Of a DNA stretch of 64,000 nt, positions 49,413 to 61,239 are shown one piece after another. Positions within the stretch are counted from its first letter, which is position 1, and every line of letters begins with the position of its first letter. The notes below the pieces were generated by a model. It was not told the DNA's origin. It made no database searches and saw only the letters and a program-made list of their open reading frames with translations. The position numbers were made by a program, and so were the translations under genes. The stretch is from Lota lota (taxonomy: Eukaryota > Chordata > Actinopteri > Gadiformes > Lotidae). Location of the stretch: contig JACYXH010000522.1 of assembly GCA_026745465.1 (NCBI GenBank), forward strand, positions 2,430,377-2,494,376. Direction: 5' to 3'.

Positions 49413-49830
49413 CTGTCTGTCTGCCTGTGTGCTTATCTACCTCTCTGTCTGCTGTCTGCCTGTCGGCCCCTCTGTTTGGTCTGGTGTGTCTGACTGTCTG
49501 GTGTGTCTGACTGTCTATTCAGACTTCCTTGGGGGTAATAGGATAATTACATTCTCACTGATGGACATTAACACTTTGATAGGAATAGGGAGAGATCAGT
49601 GAGTTGTATGTGTGTGTGTCTGTCTGTGTGTGTGTGTGTGTGTGTATGTGTTCGTGTGCGTGTGCGTGTGTGTGTGCATGAGTGCCTGTGTGTTGGTTTT
49701 TTGTGTGTATGTATGTGCCTGTGTGTGTGTATATGTGCAAGTGTGTGCGTGTGTGTGTGTGTGCGTGTGTGTGCGTGTGTGTATGTGCGCATGCGTGCAT
49801 GCGTGTGTGTGTGGGTGTGTGTGTCCATGG
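49405..49830. repeat. CTGTCTG block and GT-rich microsatellite
   Basis: GTCTGTCTGCCT-type text at 49408-49520, then about 220 bases of interrupted GT from 49605. Open frames on both strands are artefacts. Confidence 0.85.
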
Positions 49831-50119
49831 GGATGAGGATGATAATGAGTAGTGTGGTCACTCCAATAGATTAATGTGATGTATTCTACCTGGACAAGCC
49901 TCCCTCCACACCTATATGTCTGATTAGCCCTTGGATCATATTAAACGCTGGGACCTGATTAGCATACAGGTGATCTCTGTGTAACAGGTGACCCAGAAAC
50001 ACAAGGAGAGGACGATGTCATTGACAAAGGACGTTGAGAATCAGGTGTTCAGGTCCTTCTAGAATCAGAAACTGTGTAGCTAACTGTCTGTGTGTGTTGC
50101 AGTGTTTGTTTATATGTGT

Positions 50120-50131
50120 GTTTGTGCTGGA

Positions 50132-50174
<43 letters not shown>

Positions 50175-50242
50175 TTGTAGCACCCAAATTGAGTTTGGAA
50201 TCATTCCATTACATTTGGGGAGGGGGGGGGGGGGGGGGGGGG
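50120..50242. repeat. GT microsatellite and 21-base poly-G
   Basis: A pure GT core at about 50134-50170, then unique bases, then 21 consecutive G at 50222-50242. Confidence 0.9.
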
Positions 50243-50244
50243 TG

Positions 50245-51175
50245 GGCACATGGGTTCCATCACCTTGGCAACTGTCCAGAATTGGACGTGATCAGTCAGT
50301 GTCTGATTCAGGGCCGTTGTCCCAGCGACGTCTTTTAGGGTTGTCCCGGCGTGGAGCAATGTCATTGTGCACGGTTCTAAAGAGTCAGGGTTGAAGCGTG
50401 GAATCGATTTCCCGTTTGTCAAGGACTTCATGGATGCCCACCTCCCGTGGCAAAAGCTCACTTGATCTTGTCATCAGAGTAAATGTTGTGTCTCTGCATG
50501 AACTGCGGCCGTTTGTGATGCTTGTGCTTTAGCATCTGCCGAATGACATCACACAAGTGGGAAGATGAAGGTATTGTGTTAACGAGCACTAAAGCGTCCT
50601 TTTGCACATTGCAGCAGATTCACACGTCGACTCCCAATCACATCCAAGACTTGAACCCACACCCACAGACTCACTCTGCATTGTGAAGCCAAATCACCTA
50701 TCATGGTAGATGAATATCTCAAATAACAATATGCAATTTGTGCGACTAAAGAGAAATATTAATATATAGGAGTTTTTAAAGACTTCAACAATTCAGTTAA
50801 TTCCTGTACTGCTTCTTAAGATAAGATAAGATAAGACTTTATGAATCATTGGAGGGAAAGCAACATTCTCAGTGTGAGTCAAGGCTTAAAATAAAGATAA
50901 CGTTTCCAAGTTGGCCTATCTGGATTTAGTCAACTCTGAAGTCTAATCTGCGACGCGCGAGTGGAGGAGTTGGCCTGAAACACTGACGGCTTCATGCCGC
51001 GCTGGCTCAGAAACACACACGCAAACACCTAACTACCGCTACGCTAACATAGACCATCTGCTAGCATGCACGCCTGAGCCGCCACCGCCATCCACCGGCA
51101 GTTAGCCTTTAGCGGTTAGCAGTTAGTTAAATTGGGCATTTGCTCGGAGACCAGCTCATGTACCATATACCTCAC
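50245..51175. other. Unannotated stretch
   Basis: No supportable gene. 50615-50695 contains ACTTGAACCCACACCC-type text typical of dispersed repeat tails. (GATAA)n is short at 50819-50835. Confidence 0.4.
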
Positions 51176-51179
51176 CATG

Positions 51180-51540
51180 TACCATGAGAAAGAAATAAGG
51201 CTAAGGAATGGGAGAGAGAAAGAGGAAAAGAGACAACGAGAGATCGAGAAACCGGAAGGAGATGGGTGAGAGAGGTGAGAGAGGACAAGAAAGGGAAAAG
51301 GGAGAGTTCAAAGGAGAGGAGAGAGGAAGAGAATGAGAGGAGAGGGAGCAAGAGGAAAAGAAAGAGGGATATAGAGATGAGTGAAAGGAAGAAAAAGAGA
51401 GGAGGGAGAAAGAATGACAAGGAGATGAGGGAGAGGAAGAGAAGGAGGAGAGTGAAGAATGGAGAGGAAAGAGAGGAAAAGAAGCATTGAGAGGAGAGAG
51501 AAGGAAGAAGGGGTAAGAGAGGAGAGGGGAGACTAGGAGT
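51180..51540. repeat. Polypurine tract, about 360 bp
   Basis: Over 95 percent purine on the plus strand, with no regular period. Minus-strand Ser/Phe/Leu frames are compositional. Confidence 0.85.
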
Positions 51541-51544
51541 AAGT

Positions 51545-52785
51545 AAACTAGATGGGATGGAGGAGTGGATGATCTAGATGGTTTTCCATACGTTGGGATG
51601 TGTAGCAGACTAGACAAGCTGACCTAGACTCTGTGTGCGTGTGGGTGTGTGTTTGCATGTGTACGTGTGTGTGTGTAGCATTCTCAAAATGTCGTAGTAT
51701 AAGAATGGTTTGCCAAAAGCCTGTGAGATGCGGTCTTTACGATGTGTAAGGCGTTATTGAACTCATAGGTGCATGTCTTAATCTGGCATCATAGAGATTG
51801 ATTTCTTTAAGTTAATGTACATAATTTGGTCCATGAAAACGTTCTCCAAACCTTGTTGTTACTCGCCTCTCCTCAAGTTGTCTCGGGGGCACGTTTAGCA
51901 GCTCTTCCTGCTGTCAACCCCTTAAACGATACCAGGCCGATTGATCTGCTGATTAATAATTAATCTTGTCAGATTGTTTGCTCTGGTCTGGAGGGCAGCA
52001 GTCTTGATCTTTCGACTCATCATAGTCTAAATATAAGACTCATAGTCTTTGTATCAAGATATTGAAGGGGAATTAATATATTGAGAGGGAGATTTAATTT
52101 AATTATTTGCTAGTCGTAGTAGCGCACATCAATGTTATACTTCTGCTGTTCATTGTGCTCATTTTTCCATGTTAATCAAATGTCTTGCTCAACATAGCGA
52201 GAACATAAGTTGCTTCAATAAGTTTAACTTCATTTGAAAAGAAACAGGCTATTTTCCAATATAAGAGAACTGCTGGATATGCAGTTGATGTTATTCAACA
52301 TCTACTGTTTCCACGAAAATGAGACTCGTATATTACTATATAAGAAAATAGCAGAGCATGACCCCTTTAAATATCTCATAAAGATGCACCGCAAGGACAT
52401 TGACACTGGTGAGAATCAGTGGGGAAAGTCCTTCCAGATGTCAGTGAAGCGTAAAGAGAGATGAATTAGACATCATCACCTCAGGGCTGCTGTGTTCCTA
52501 TTGGTGCTAATTATCATGTCCAGCATTCTGCTCCGGAGATTCAGCCAATCATCCATCATCTCCTGGCTGGCATCCAATGAGGAGCTGGTATGTGGATGTT
52601 CAACTCAGCGAGGCAGCAGAAACATGTGGTGCTGTTCTAATTGTTAATAATGATCATCTTTATATTGCACCATTCTAGTTATTAAAAAAAACACTTTGTA
52701 AAACTAAGAAAACAGGCATTAAAAGTCTAAACTAAATAGCATTCTTATTAAATGCTAATGTAATTAAATACATATATGTCTTCAT
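51545..52785. other. Unannotated stretch
   Basis: A 76-codon frame at 52234-52464 has no known domain and no splice context. No repeat boundaries are seen. Confidence 0.4.
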
Positions 52786-52789
52786 TGAG

Positions 52790-52920
52790 CAGGTAGGGAT
52801 GAGGACGTCTTGCTGAAGGATGCCTAAGAGTAAGACTCCAGACATTAGCAATCAAACCCAGATCCTTTGGGCTGGGAGTCAAACCACTAAATTCTCCTTC
52901 CTCTAAACTATACCAAGTTT
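52790..52920. mobile_element. SINE or LINE tail fragment
   Basis: Text such as CAATCAAACCCAGATCCTTTGG and GGGAGTCAAACCACTAA is that of dispersed repeat tails related to the copy at 17.7 kb. Confidence 0.45.
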
Positions 52921-52964
52921 ACAGAAAATACATTGTTATATCTTTAAGATCACTATTGTTTGCT

Positions 52965-53290
52965 GTTCTGGCCCCACACTGGGGGAACGAGCTCACCACT
53001 GACATCAGGACAGCTGAAACCCTACCCATCCTCTGCTGCAGGCTGAAAACTCAATTGTTCAGACTGCATCTTGGCCCATCAAACAAACAATAATAATGAA
53101 AAATTATAAAAAATCGATGTCTTCCATCTCTTTCCATAATGTAGCACTTGAAGCAGTTGCTTATTTGATGAATTGCATGCAATGCATCACATTGCACGTT
53201 TTGCATTGTATATTCAAGGTTGAAATCACTTACTGTAAGTCACATTGGATAAATGCGTCAGCTAAATAAATGGAATGCATATAAATGGAA
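52965..53290 (+). pseudogene. L2-like LINE 3' end
   Basis: Frame text near 52970-53080 reads like the C-terminal coding end of fish L2 elements (LPHTWGNELTTDIRTAETLP, then a Leu-Lys-Thr-Gln-Leu-Phe run). About 150 bases later comes the tail CTTACTGTAAGTCACATTGG with ATAAATGCGTCAGCTAAATAAA, the L2 tail motif. Stops and the missing 5' part mark it as a relic. Confidence 0.75.
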
Positions 53291-53505
53291 TGTATGTAAG
53301 AGCCTAAAGTTGTGAAAAGTGTACAAAGTTCTGATCAGAGTTGTGGATCTACAGGAGCTGCTGGGGTTCTGGCCCGCGCCCAGAATCGTGATGATGCGTG
53401 ATGATGCGTGATGATGTGTCTGAATGTTTCAGGCATGATGCCCACCATCGCCACGGGAACAAGCATGTCTGACACGCCAGTGGCTGCCTGTGTTTGTTTG
53501 TCATT

Positions 53506-53506
53506 G

Positions 53507-53566
<60 letters not shown>

Positions 53567-53604
53567 AGAGGAAAAAGACAGCTGGCATCCCTGGGCTTGT
53601 CTGG

Positions 53605-53642
<38 letters not shown>

Positions 53643-53655
53643 ACACACATTCTGA
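53506..53655. repeat. GT then CA microsatellites
   Basis: Pure GT at about 53507-53565 and CA at about 53607-53650, complementary to each other and separated by about 40 bases, so able to pair as a hairpin. Confidence 0.95.
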
Positions 53656-53744
53656 AAAATGAGGTGTCAACTCTTGCTCCCACCCGAGACCTTTATTAAT
53701 GCCTAATCTATTCACACCTTCCACACAATCCCTCATCTCTCATT

Positions 53745-53845
53745 TCTGTCTCTGTCTCTGTCTCTCTCTCCATCTTTCATCTTTCCCTCACTCTCTGTCG
53801 TTTCTCTCTCTCTCTCTCTTGCACTATGTCTCTCTCTGTATCTGT
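53745..53845. repeat. CT-rich microsatellite
   Basis: TCTGTCTC and CTCTCT words over about 100 bases. Confidence 0.85.
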
Positions 53846-54063
53846 TGTGCTGTGGTTGATGAGGTCATTGGGAGGAGGAGGACGAGTGTTGTGATAAACG
53901 ACAGCTGAGGATTGGCTGCTCCCCAGCCTCTTCACTATCAACACGCCTGATTGGCCAGTGTGTCCCAGAACTGGCCTTCCAGCTGGCACGACAGTCTCGG
54001 GCTGTCCAGCTGATTATTGTTATTAAGGAACATATTATTTATCTTATTTATTTGACAGCCGTG

Positions 54064-54067
<4 letters not shown>

Positions 54068-54100
<33 letters not shown>

Positions 54101-54360
54101 ATGTGTGTGTCTGCGAGTGTGTCTGTGTGTTTGTATGTGCATGTGTGTGTGTGTGCGTTTGTGTGTGTATGTGTGTGTGCGTGTCTGTATGTGTCTGTGT
54201 GTGCGTGTGTGTTTGTGTGTGTGTGTATGTGCGTATGTATGTATGTGTGTGCGTGTCTATGTGTTCTTGTCTGTGTGTGTGTGTGCGAGCGCGCGTCTGT
54301 GTGTGTATGTGCATGTCTGTGTATCTGTGTGTGTGCATTTCTGTGTTTGAGTGTGTATGG
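54068..54360. repeat. GT-rich microsatellite, about 290 bp
   Basis: A pure GT start, then interruptions (TATG, GCGT, CTGT). Open frames on both strands are artefacts. Confidence 0.92.
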
Positions 54361-54459
54361 GGGTGCCACCCTGTCAGCAGTATTATCCAGATACATATAT
54401 GTATTAGAACAAATAATCACTATTATTTGTTCACTATTCACTATGTACTATGCATCGTG

Positions 54460-54660
54460 AGTTGAACTGTTACTGTAAAGTGAGTTTAACTGTTAGAGTT
54501 AGCTAAACCATGAGTATGAAATTAGTTGAACTATGGGTTATGTAGTTAATTGAACTTTGGGTACTGTAGTTAGTTGAACAATTCGAGAGTTTAACCATAG
54601 GTAGTGTAGTATAGTAGCATATCAGATAGTTTAAATATGGATATTGTAGTTAGGTAGTTC
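54460..54660. repeat. Loose tandem repeat, about 30 bp
   Basis: Diverged copies of GTAGTTAGTTGAACTATGGG-type text. Confidence 0.55.
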
Positions 54661-54694
54661 AGCAATCATACATACTTACTTATTACTGACTTTT

Positions 54695-54858
54695 GTTTTG
54701 GTCCTATCTTCACCACCTTGCAAGGCTTATTAACCTCTCTATGAAGTAACCCTAAAACACTTGACCTTACTATAATGTTTTGGTCCTATCTTCACTACAA
54801 GGCTGCTCGACTTCACTATGAAGTGACCCTAAAACACTTGACCTTACTATAAAGCTTA
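54695..54858. repeat. 82-bp tandem duplication
   Basis: GTTTTGGTCCTATCTTCAC begins at 54695 and again at 54777. Both copies continue to CCCTAAAACACTTGACCTTA. Confidence 0.9.
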
Positions 54859-54900
54859 AAAGGTTTGCCACGGGCCTCATAATACGAACATCAAACCCTG

Positions 54901-54909
54901 AGTGTGTGT

Positions 54910-54940
<31 letters not shown>

Positions 54941-55020
54941 GGGTGGCGTATGTGTGTGAGAGACCGCATAAGCACACAACACACATACACACACTCTCAC
55001 ACACACACACACACACACAC
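54901..55020. repeat. GT tract, 20-base poly-G, CA tract
   Basis: GT at 54901-54923, 20 consecutive G at 54924-54943, then CA at about 54979-55020. Confidence 0.9.
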
Positions 55021-55261
55021 TCCCCTGTGGTCCAGGGTACCTTTAGCGTGATGCTTGTGGGGACTGGCTGACGACAGCGTTTCCCAGAGTGCTGAGATCA
55101 GCAGATCTGCTGCAGCATGCGCCGCACACGCGTGTTTCTTCATGCATGTGTGTGTTAGAGTTGAAGAGCGACATCGAACATTACCGACCCAATGGAGTGA
55201 TCTCCTTTAATTATGTGTTCCGGCTGGTCCCCCGGTCACAGCATCTGGTGTGGAGCAGATA

Positions 55262-55760
55262 CATGATGGAGGGATGGATTATGCATGAATGGATGGACAG
55301 ATGAACAGATGAATGATGGATGGATGGATGGATGGATAAACAGACGAACCATGGATGGATACATGATGGATAAACAGATGAATGGATGAACATATACATA
55401 ATGAAAGGATGAATGGTGGATGGATGAATGATGGATTAACAGATGAATGATGAATGGGAGAATGATGGATCGATGAATCATAGATAAAGAAATGGATGAT
55501 TCATGGATGAATGATGATGAATGGATTATGGGTGGATGAATAGATGAATTAATGATTGTGAATGGATTAACTGATATTACATTCACCTGATACCCAGAAG
55601 AATGATGGATGGATGAATGATGAGTAGATTAATGATGAGTGGATGAATGATGAGTGGATTGCTGAGTGATGGAGGACTTGATGAATGATGAATCGATGGA
55701 TTAATTGATGTTGGATGAGGACAAGATGGATCAATGTTGGGTGGAGTGGTGAAAAGAGGA
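55262..55760. repeat. GATG-family minisatellite, about 500 bp
   Basis: Mixed GATGGATG, GATGAATG and GATTAATG words with no fixed period. The minus-strand Ser/His/Ile frames are artefacts. Confidence 0.85.
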
Positions 55761-55959
55761 GTGAGGAATGAGTTTGTGAAGGGAAAGAGGAAGCGATTGG
55801 AGGTTGTTAAAAGCAGGGTCATGGGTGTAGGAGGACTGTAGCATGCTGGGTAATATATTTAGCAGTTATATGTAAATAGTGTGAAGCATGATGCAATTAG
55901 CAGTGATTATGTTAGGAAGCTATTTCAGAAGAGACTCGGTCACAGCTGCTACCACAGAT

Positions 55960-56262
55960 GTGAGAGGAGAAGAGAGGAGGAGAGGAGTGGAGGAGAGGAG
56001 GAGAGAGGAAAAGAGAGAGGAGAGGAGAAGAACAGAGGGAGAGGAGATGAAAGAGGAGGGGATCTCCTCTCTTCTCTCCTTTGCATCGCACATCTCTCCC
56101 CTCTCTTCTCTCCTCCTCTCCTCCTCTATCCTCCTCTTTCTCCTCTTTCCTTTCCTCTCCTGTCTTCTCCCCTCTTTCCAATCCTTTCCAACTCTCTTCT
56201 CCTCCCCTCCTCTCCCCTCCTCTCTCCTCTCGTCTGTCCTCTCCTCTCTGCTCCCCCTGCCC
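55960..56262. repeat. Purine block abutting pyrimidine block
   Basis: About 105 purine bases (55961-56063, GAGGAGA words) are followed, after GGGGATC, by about 195 pyrimidine bases (CTCCTCT words), forming an imperfect inverted repeat. Confidence 0.9.
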
Positions 56263-56407
56263 TCAGAGTATCTGTCCTCTGTATTGTGATGTTTTCATCT
56301 CTGTGTGATTGCTACATTTCCCCTCAGCCAAAACACACAGCACTCTCAAGGCACACAAACGTCCGCCTTTATCCACCCTCCAAGGTCTAGCCATCAATAA
56401 AACATGA

Positions 56408-56446
<39 letters not shown>

Positions 56447-56540
56447 ATGCACAACCCTTCCGACACGCAGTGTCTGTCACACACATTCTGCATATACACA
56501 CACACACACACAATTCTGTTTCTGCATATTCGCACACACA
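56408..56540. repeat. CA microsatellites
   Basis: CA at 56411-56444 and shorter CA runs near 56495-56540. Confidence 0.9.
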
Positions 56541-56704
56541 CACAAAACACGCAGCACGCAAACTCCAGGCCAGGACAGACCTCTGCGCTTCACTAAGTGG
56601 ATGTTGGCACGCAAACATGGCCGCCACCGGAGTTACATCAGGCCAACGGCTCCATCATCGAGCAAATCAAGCACGCCTCCTCAGGCTGTCAGTGGAGAGC
56701 TGGG

Positions 56705-56729
56705 GGAGGAGAGGGGGGGGGGGGGGGGG
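56705..56729. repeat. 17-base poly-G
   Basis: Seventeen consecutive G at 56713-56729 after GGAGGAGA. Confidence 0.85.
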
Positions 56730-56879
56730 TATGTTTATTTCACAAGCAGCAGGTTGTCCTTTCATACCCTGACCTGATCTCTACAAAACCTGACCATCCC
56801 TGGTGAAGTCCCATTTGTGGACGGAGAATGCAAGGAGATTGAGGGGATATATGTATATATATATATACAAGTATGAATG

Positions 56880-56958
56880 AGAGAAAGAGCTGAAGAGAAA
56901 GAGAGAGAGACAGAAAGAGAGAGATTTTTCCACAGGAAAAGCCTGTATGTGTGTGTCA

Positions 56959-57020
<62 letters not shown>

Positions 57021-57186
57021 ATGCGTGTGCGCGTTGTGTTTCGTGTGGGAGGACTGTGTGCAGTGGCCTGTTGGCTCATCAAACGATCATAACCTCCTGC
57101 AGGCACGTTGGGTGCATGAGCAAGACTACACAGTCACGCACACATATACACACACAGACACACACGCGCACACACACACACACACA
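56880..57186. repeat. GA, GT and CA microsatellite cluster
   Basis: GA at 56878-56925, GT at about 56945-57020, CA at about 57140-57186. Confidence 0.9.
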
Positions 57187-57189
57187 ATC

Positions 57190-57650
57190 AGACAGAGTAG
57201 AGTGGAAAGGAAGAGAGAATAGAGTTCACTGAATAGTTTAAGGCAATAATTGAGGCTTTGAGATAAACACTCTTTGAAGTCGAGTTATTAATATTACGTG
57301 TAAGTCCCCAGCAGACTTCAAAATAATGATGAGATAAAAGCCTTCATGGTGTACTGGTGTTTAGAATATGTTGTAATACATGATCATGTGACCGCGGCCC
57401 AGGGTTCAAAGGTGATCTCTTTGTGGTAGAGATGAATGGACATCAAAGTCAGCATCCTCTTCCTCATGCACTTCTTGATGAATCACTCGCATGCATTCTT
57501 CTTGATTTTTTTAACCCATTACAAATTTTCTAATAATCTTGCCAAAGAAAATGTCTTTCTCCGAAATAAATATCTCTAGATGTAGTCTCACAGACAAAGA
57601 TCTTCTGAACTAATGTATTATTTTCCATCCATTCCATTATTCTTACAAAA
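57190..57650. other. Unannotated stretch
   Basis: Contains a weak pol III B-box-like CAGGGTTCAAAGG at 57401, possibly a SINE relic. Nothing else is seen. Confidence 0.35.
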
Positions 57651-57654
57651 CCTG

Positions 57655-57800
57655 TGTTTCTGCTTTGCTACGTTGCTCCCAATCTATGCCTGCCCATCCA
57701 GCACCTATGCCTCCTCCGTGTTTCTTCTCACGGTTTCTTTCCCCGGGGTTCTGGGAGGTTTTTCCTTGCAGTAGAGGTTAAAGTCGTAGTACACATTCAT
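57655..57800 (+). mobile_element. Dispersed repeat fragment
   Basis: CCGGGGTTCTGGGAGGTTTT followed by TCCTTG and a TTAAAGTCGTAG segment matches the 3' region of a common fish repeat. The copy is degenerate. Confidence 0.5.
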
Positions 57801-58045
57801 AGAGTAACAGTAATAATAATGTAACTTTACCTAAAAAGTCGTATTGTGTAAACCTGGTGAATGGGGTCCAGTTGGTCTCCTGAGAACTTAATCTGCTCCC
57901 AGAAGACATGCTCAGGTCTGAGAGTGCGGTCGAGAGGGGAGCTTTATCCTGATGAGTGTTTTATCCTCTCACAGCCACACGATTAACATATTAAACGGTC
58001 CGCTGAGCAGGATATGAGGCGTGGACAGAGGCCTGTTTTACTGAA

Positions 58046-58051
58046 TGTACA

Positions 58052-58097
<46 letters not shown>

Positions 58098-58304
58098 AAC
58101 ACACACACAGACACACACACTCACTCACTCACTCACTCACTCACACACTCACACATACACACACACACACACTCACACACTCACACACACACATTCACAC
58201 ACACACACACGAACACACACACAGACACACACTCAAACTCACTCACTCACTCAGACACACACACACACACTCACACACTCACTCACACACTTACTCATAA
58301 ACAT

Positions 58305-58335
<31 letters not shown>

Positions 58336-58482
58336 TACGAACACACACATAGACATACACTCACTCACTCACTCAGACACACATACACACACACGCACAC
58401 ACACACACGCACACACACACTCACACACACAAACACAATAACACACACTCACATACACACACACGCGCACACACAAATCCCA
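58046..58482. repeat. CA / CTCA compound array, about 435 bp
   Basis: CA runs alternate with CTCA blocks (58119-58140, 58235-58252, 58360-58375). A longer period of about 125 bases is visible, with a block of CTCA then CAGACACACA repeated three times. Confidence 0.9.
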
Positions 58483-58489
58483 TCCATTT

Positions 58490-58985
58490 AGAATGACTTA
58501 ATGTGTGTGCTTTTAAAACATTTGAATGTGACTCTTTGTAGATATTTGTTTTTCATTCCGGTATTATAACTTGTATTTTAGTGTCATTGTAAAGTGTCTT
58601 TGAGAAAAGAGATGTATTAGTATTACTAGTGGTATAGATTCTTATGGGGCTACTCTTGAGTTAGAAAGACAAGAGATTGGGAGCTATAGGTCCATGTTGA
58701 GAAGTGGGTCGCGTGGTGTGTGGACTGCATGCCTTCAGGTTCAATAAAGACATGATGAGACAATCATCTGGGTCACTAAAACATCCCTCACGCTACAGAT
58801 AGACACACAGCAGACTTCATTCCTCATACCATTTTCATTATGAATGACATCTAGCAGAGACAAGTCTTGTGTGCCAAATGTCTTACAAGTGACACACTAA
58901 AAGTGAAAAATCAGAGCATATACGATCTAAAGTGAATTTGCTTTCAAATATACGCTGCACGACCATGTTTCTGGAACAATGCTGA
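58490..58985. other. Unannotated stretch
   Basis: No gene or clear repeat. TGTAAAGTGTCTTTGAGAAA at 58590 resembles a dispersed repeat tail. Confidence 0.4.
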
Positions 58986-59009
58986 TCATAGTGTTAAGAA
59001 ACTGTAGTA

Positions 59010-59065
<56 letters not shown>

Positions 59066-59150
59066 GCCTGTGCATATGCATGCCTTCGTGCATGTGAGTG
59101 TGTGTGTGTGCATGTGTTTGTGTGTTTGTGCCTGTGTCTGTGTGTGTGTG
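59010..59150. repeat. GT microsatellite
   Basis: A pure GT core at about 59011-59060 and interrupted GT to 59150. Confidence 0.92.
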
Positions 59151-59214
59151 TTGCCCCTTGGCCTGCCTCCCTTTATTTGTTCTATTTCTGCTCATCTTCA
59201 TTTTGGTTCTCATC

Positions 59215-59470
59215 ACCTCCCTCTCCCGTTCTCCTCCCTCTATCTCTCGCTCTCCTTTTCTCCTCCCTCTATTCCCTCTCCCACCTCAACACCCCCTCTA
59301 CTTTATAAAAAAAAATTCTCATAGCTATCTCTCCCACTTTCTCTCTTTGCCTCAAACAATCTCCCCAACTCTCTCTCTCTCTCTCTCTCCCTCTCTCTCT
59401 CTCTCTCCCCCCAGATCTCCCTCTCTGACTCTCTCTTTGCACCCCCCCCTCTTCGGCTCTCTCTCGCTCT
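59215..59470. repeat. CT-rich pyrimidine tract
   Basis: CTCTCC, CTCTCT and CCCCCC words for about 250 bases. Confidence 0.85.
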
Positions 59471-59539
59471 GTGAATGAACAGCTTAATAAAGGACATTAT
59501 TTATCATTTAATGAAGTCGTTGGGTCACTGGGAGCAGGT

Positions 59540-59546
59540 GGTGGTG

Positions 59547-59577
<31 letters not shown>

Positions 59578-59656
59578 TTTGCATTATATGTGTGTGTGCT
59601 TGCTCTTTCCATCCTTTCCATCGTCTCTCACTGGTGTCATTCTATCTCTTTCTCTG

Positions 59657-59691
<35 letters not shown>

Positions 59692-59700
59692 TTCTCCGTC
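59540..59700. repeat. GT and CT microsatellites
   Basis: GT at about 59545-59575 and CT at about 59655-59690. Confidence 0.9.
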
Positions 59701-60104
59701 TGTCTCTAACCCTACCTTTGCTTGGCTCAGTAGATAGAGGGGATGTTATGTTTATTTTAGTGGAAACTTTCACCAAAACCAATTAAACATGACCACTTGT
59801 TGCTTTTGCTCTTTTCACTCAACCGATCAACCGCCTGTGTGGGCGTGTGTGGCTTTGCCATCAGGAGACATCATGTTGTTATGGACACAACAACTCACTT
59901 AGCCACTGCTACTTTTTCTCCATCCACGGAAAAGAGTTGTCACCAGGTTCAAAGTGCTGTTTCTTCCCCAAGTTCCGTCATTCCTTTTGAGCTCCTCCCA
60001 ACATAATGTGCATGCGTTTAAAGTGCCCACGTGTCACAGCTAGCAGAGCCTCTATTCAACCACCAGGTGCGATTAGAACAATACCTTTCCAAATCCACCC
60101 AATC

Positions 60105-60230
60105 GTGACATCACAAGTGGGAGTGTCCACCCAGATGCACGATGAATAGATCAGCCAACCAGTTGGTAGAGTCTGCAGTGTAGGCTATCCATCATGCATC
60201 TGGGTGGACACACCCACCTGGGGATGTCAC
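60105..60230. repeat. Inverted repeat with about 45-bp arms (fold-back)
   Basis: 60105-60149 and 60185-60230 are inverted copies with about six differences. Both contain GTGTCCACCCAGATGCA (or its complement) and a GATGAATAG/CTATCCATC end. The 35-base loop has no coding content. Confidence 0.88.
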
Positions 60231-60234
60231 CAGA

Positions 60235-60266
60235 GGGTCGATATTTTAGTGGTCAAATATCGACCC
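60235..60266. repeat. Perfect 12-bp stem-loop
   Basis: GGGTCGATATTT and its exact complement flank an 8-base loop (TAGTGGTC). It begins 5 bases after the fold-back at 60105-60230. Confidence 0.85.
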
Positions 60267-60484
60267 TTTAAACACGTTCAAGCCCGTTCCTCCTCTGTTT
60301 AACATTATGAGAGGAGGCCTTTTTAGAAGAAAGAGCCCGGCCCCGGTCCATCTCTCCACCGGCGTTAAGTACGTGGAGATGAGCGAGAGGGTAAACACGG
60401 TTTGTAAGCCACACTTCTCCTCTCCTCTGCATCCATTATTCACTGTCCGCCATGACTCTTTCATGAGCCGAGCACCACAATAAT

Positions 60485-61146
60485 TCATAACGCAGGCAGG
60501 CGGAGGCAGAGGAGGAGGAGGAGGAGAAAAGTAGGGCAGAGAGGGGGGGATGAAGGGGTGGAGGGTGACGGAGCGGGGAGGGGGGAGGGGGGAAGAGGGG
60601 GCGGGTGCGGGGAGAGGTTTGGGGGGGGGGGGTTGACGAGAAGGATGAAGATGAAGAGGGTGTCGAGACAAAGAGGCGTAGAGAGAGGAAGACGAGAAGA
60701 AGGAAACATGGCGGCTAAACGGTTGATGGGAGGAACGAAAGGGGGATTAGAAGGAAGAGAGAAGGAGGAGGACGATGGAGAGAGACAGATGTAGAGAGAG
60801 ATGGCTAGAGAGAGATATGTAGAGAGAGAGAGAGATACAGAGAAAGACATGCAGAGAGAGAGATGTACAGAGAAAGACATGCAGAGAGATACAGATAGAT
60901 AAAGGGGGAGAGACAGGTAGAGAGGCATAAATGTAAAGAGAGAGAAAGGGATGAAGAGGGAGATGAAATTGATGAGAAGAGACAGAGCAAGTGGGAGAGA
61001 GAGAGATGTAGAGAGAAAGAGGGAAATGATGAGAGAGAGACATGTTGAGAGAGAGAGGCATTTAGAGAGAAGAGAGAGATGTAGAGAGAGGGAGATGATA
61101 AGGGAGAGTTATTGAGAGAGAGAGAGTGAGGCAGAGAGATGCATGT

Positions 61147-61182
<36 letters not shown>

Positions 61183-61232
61183 AGAGAGAGAGACATGTAA
61201 AGAGAGAGAGAGAGAGAGTGTTGTGGTGGGGG
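60485..61232. repeat. Polypurine region, about 750 bp
   Basis: GGA-rich and G-rich at 60485-60660 (with a GGGGGGGGGG run near 60620), then GAGA with GATGTAGAGAGA-type units at 60775-61230. Open frames are compositional. Confidence 0.88.
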
Positions 61233-61239
61233 TGGGGAT

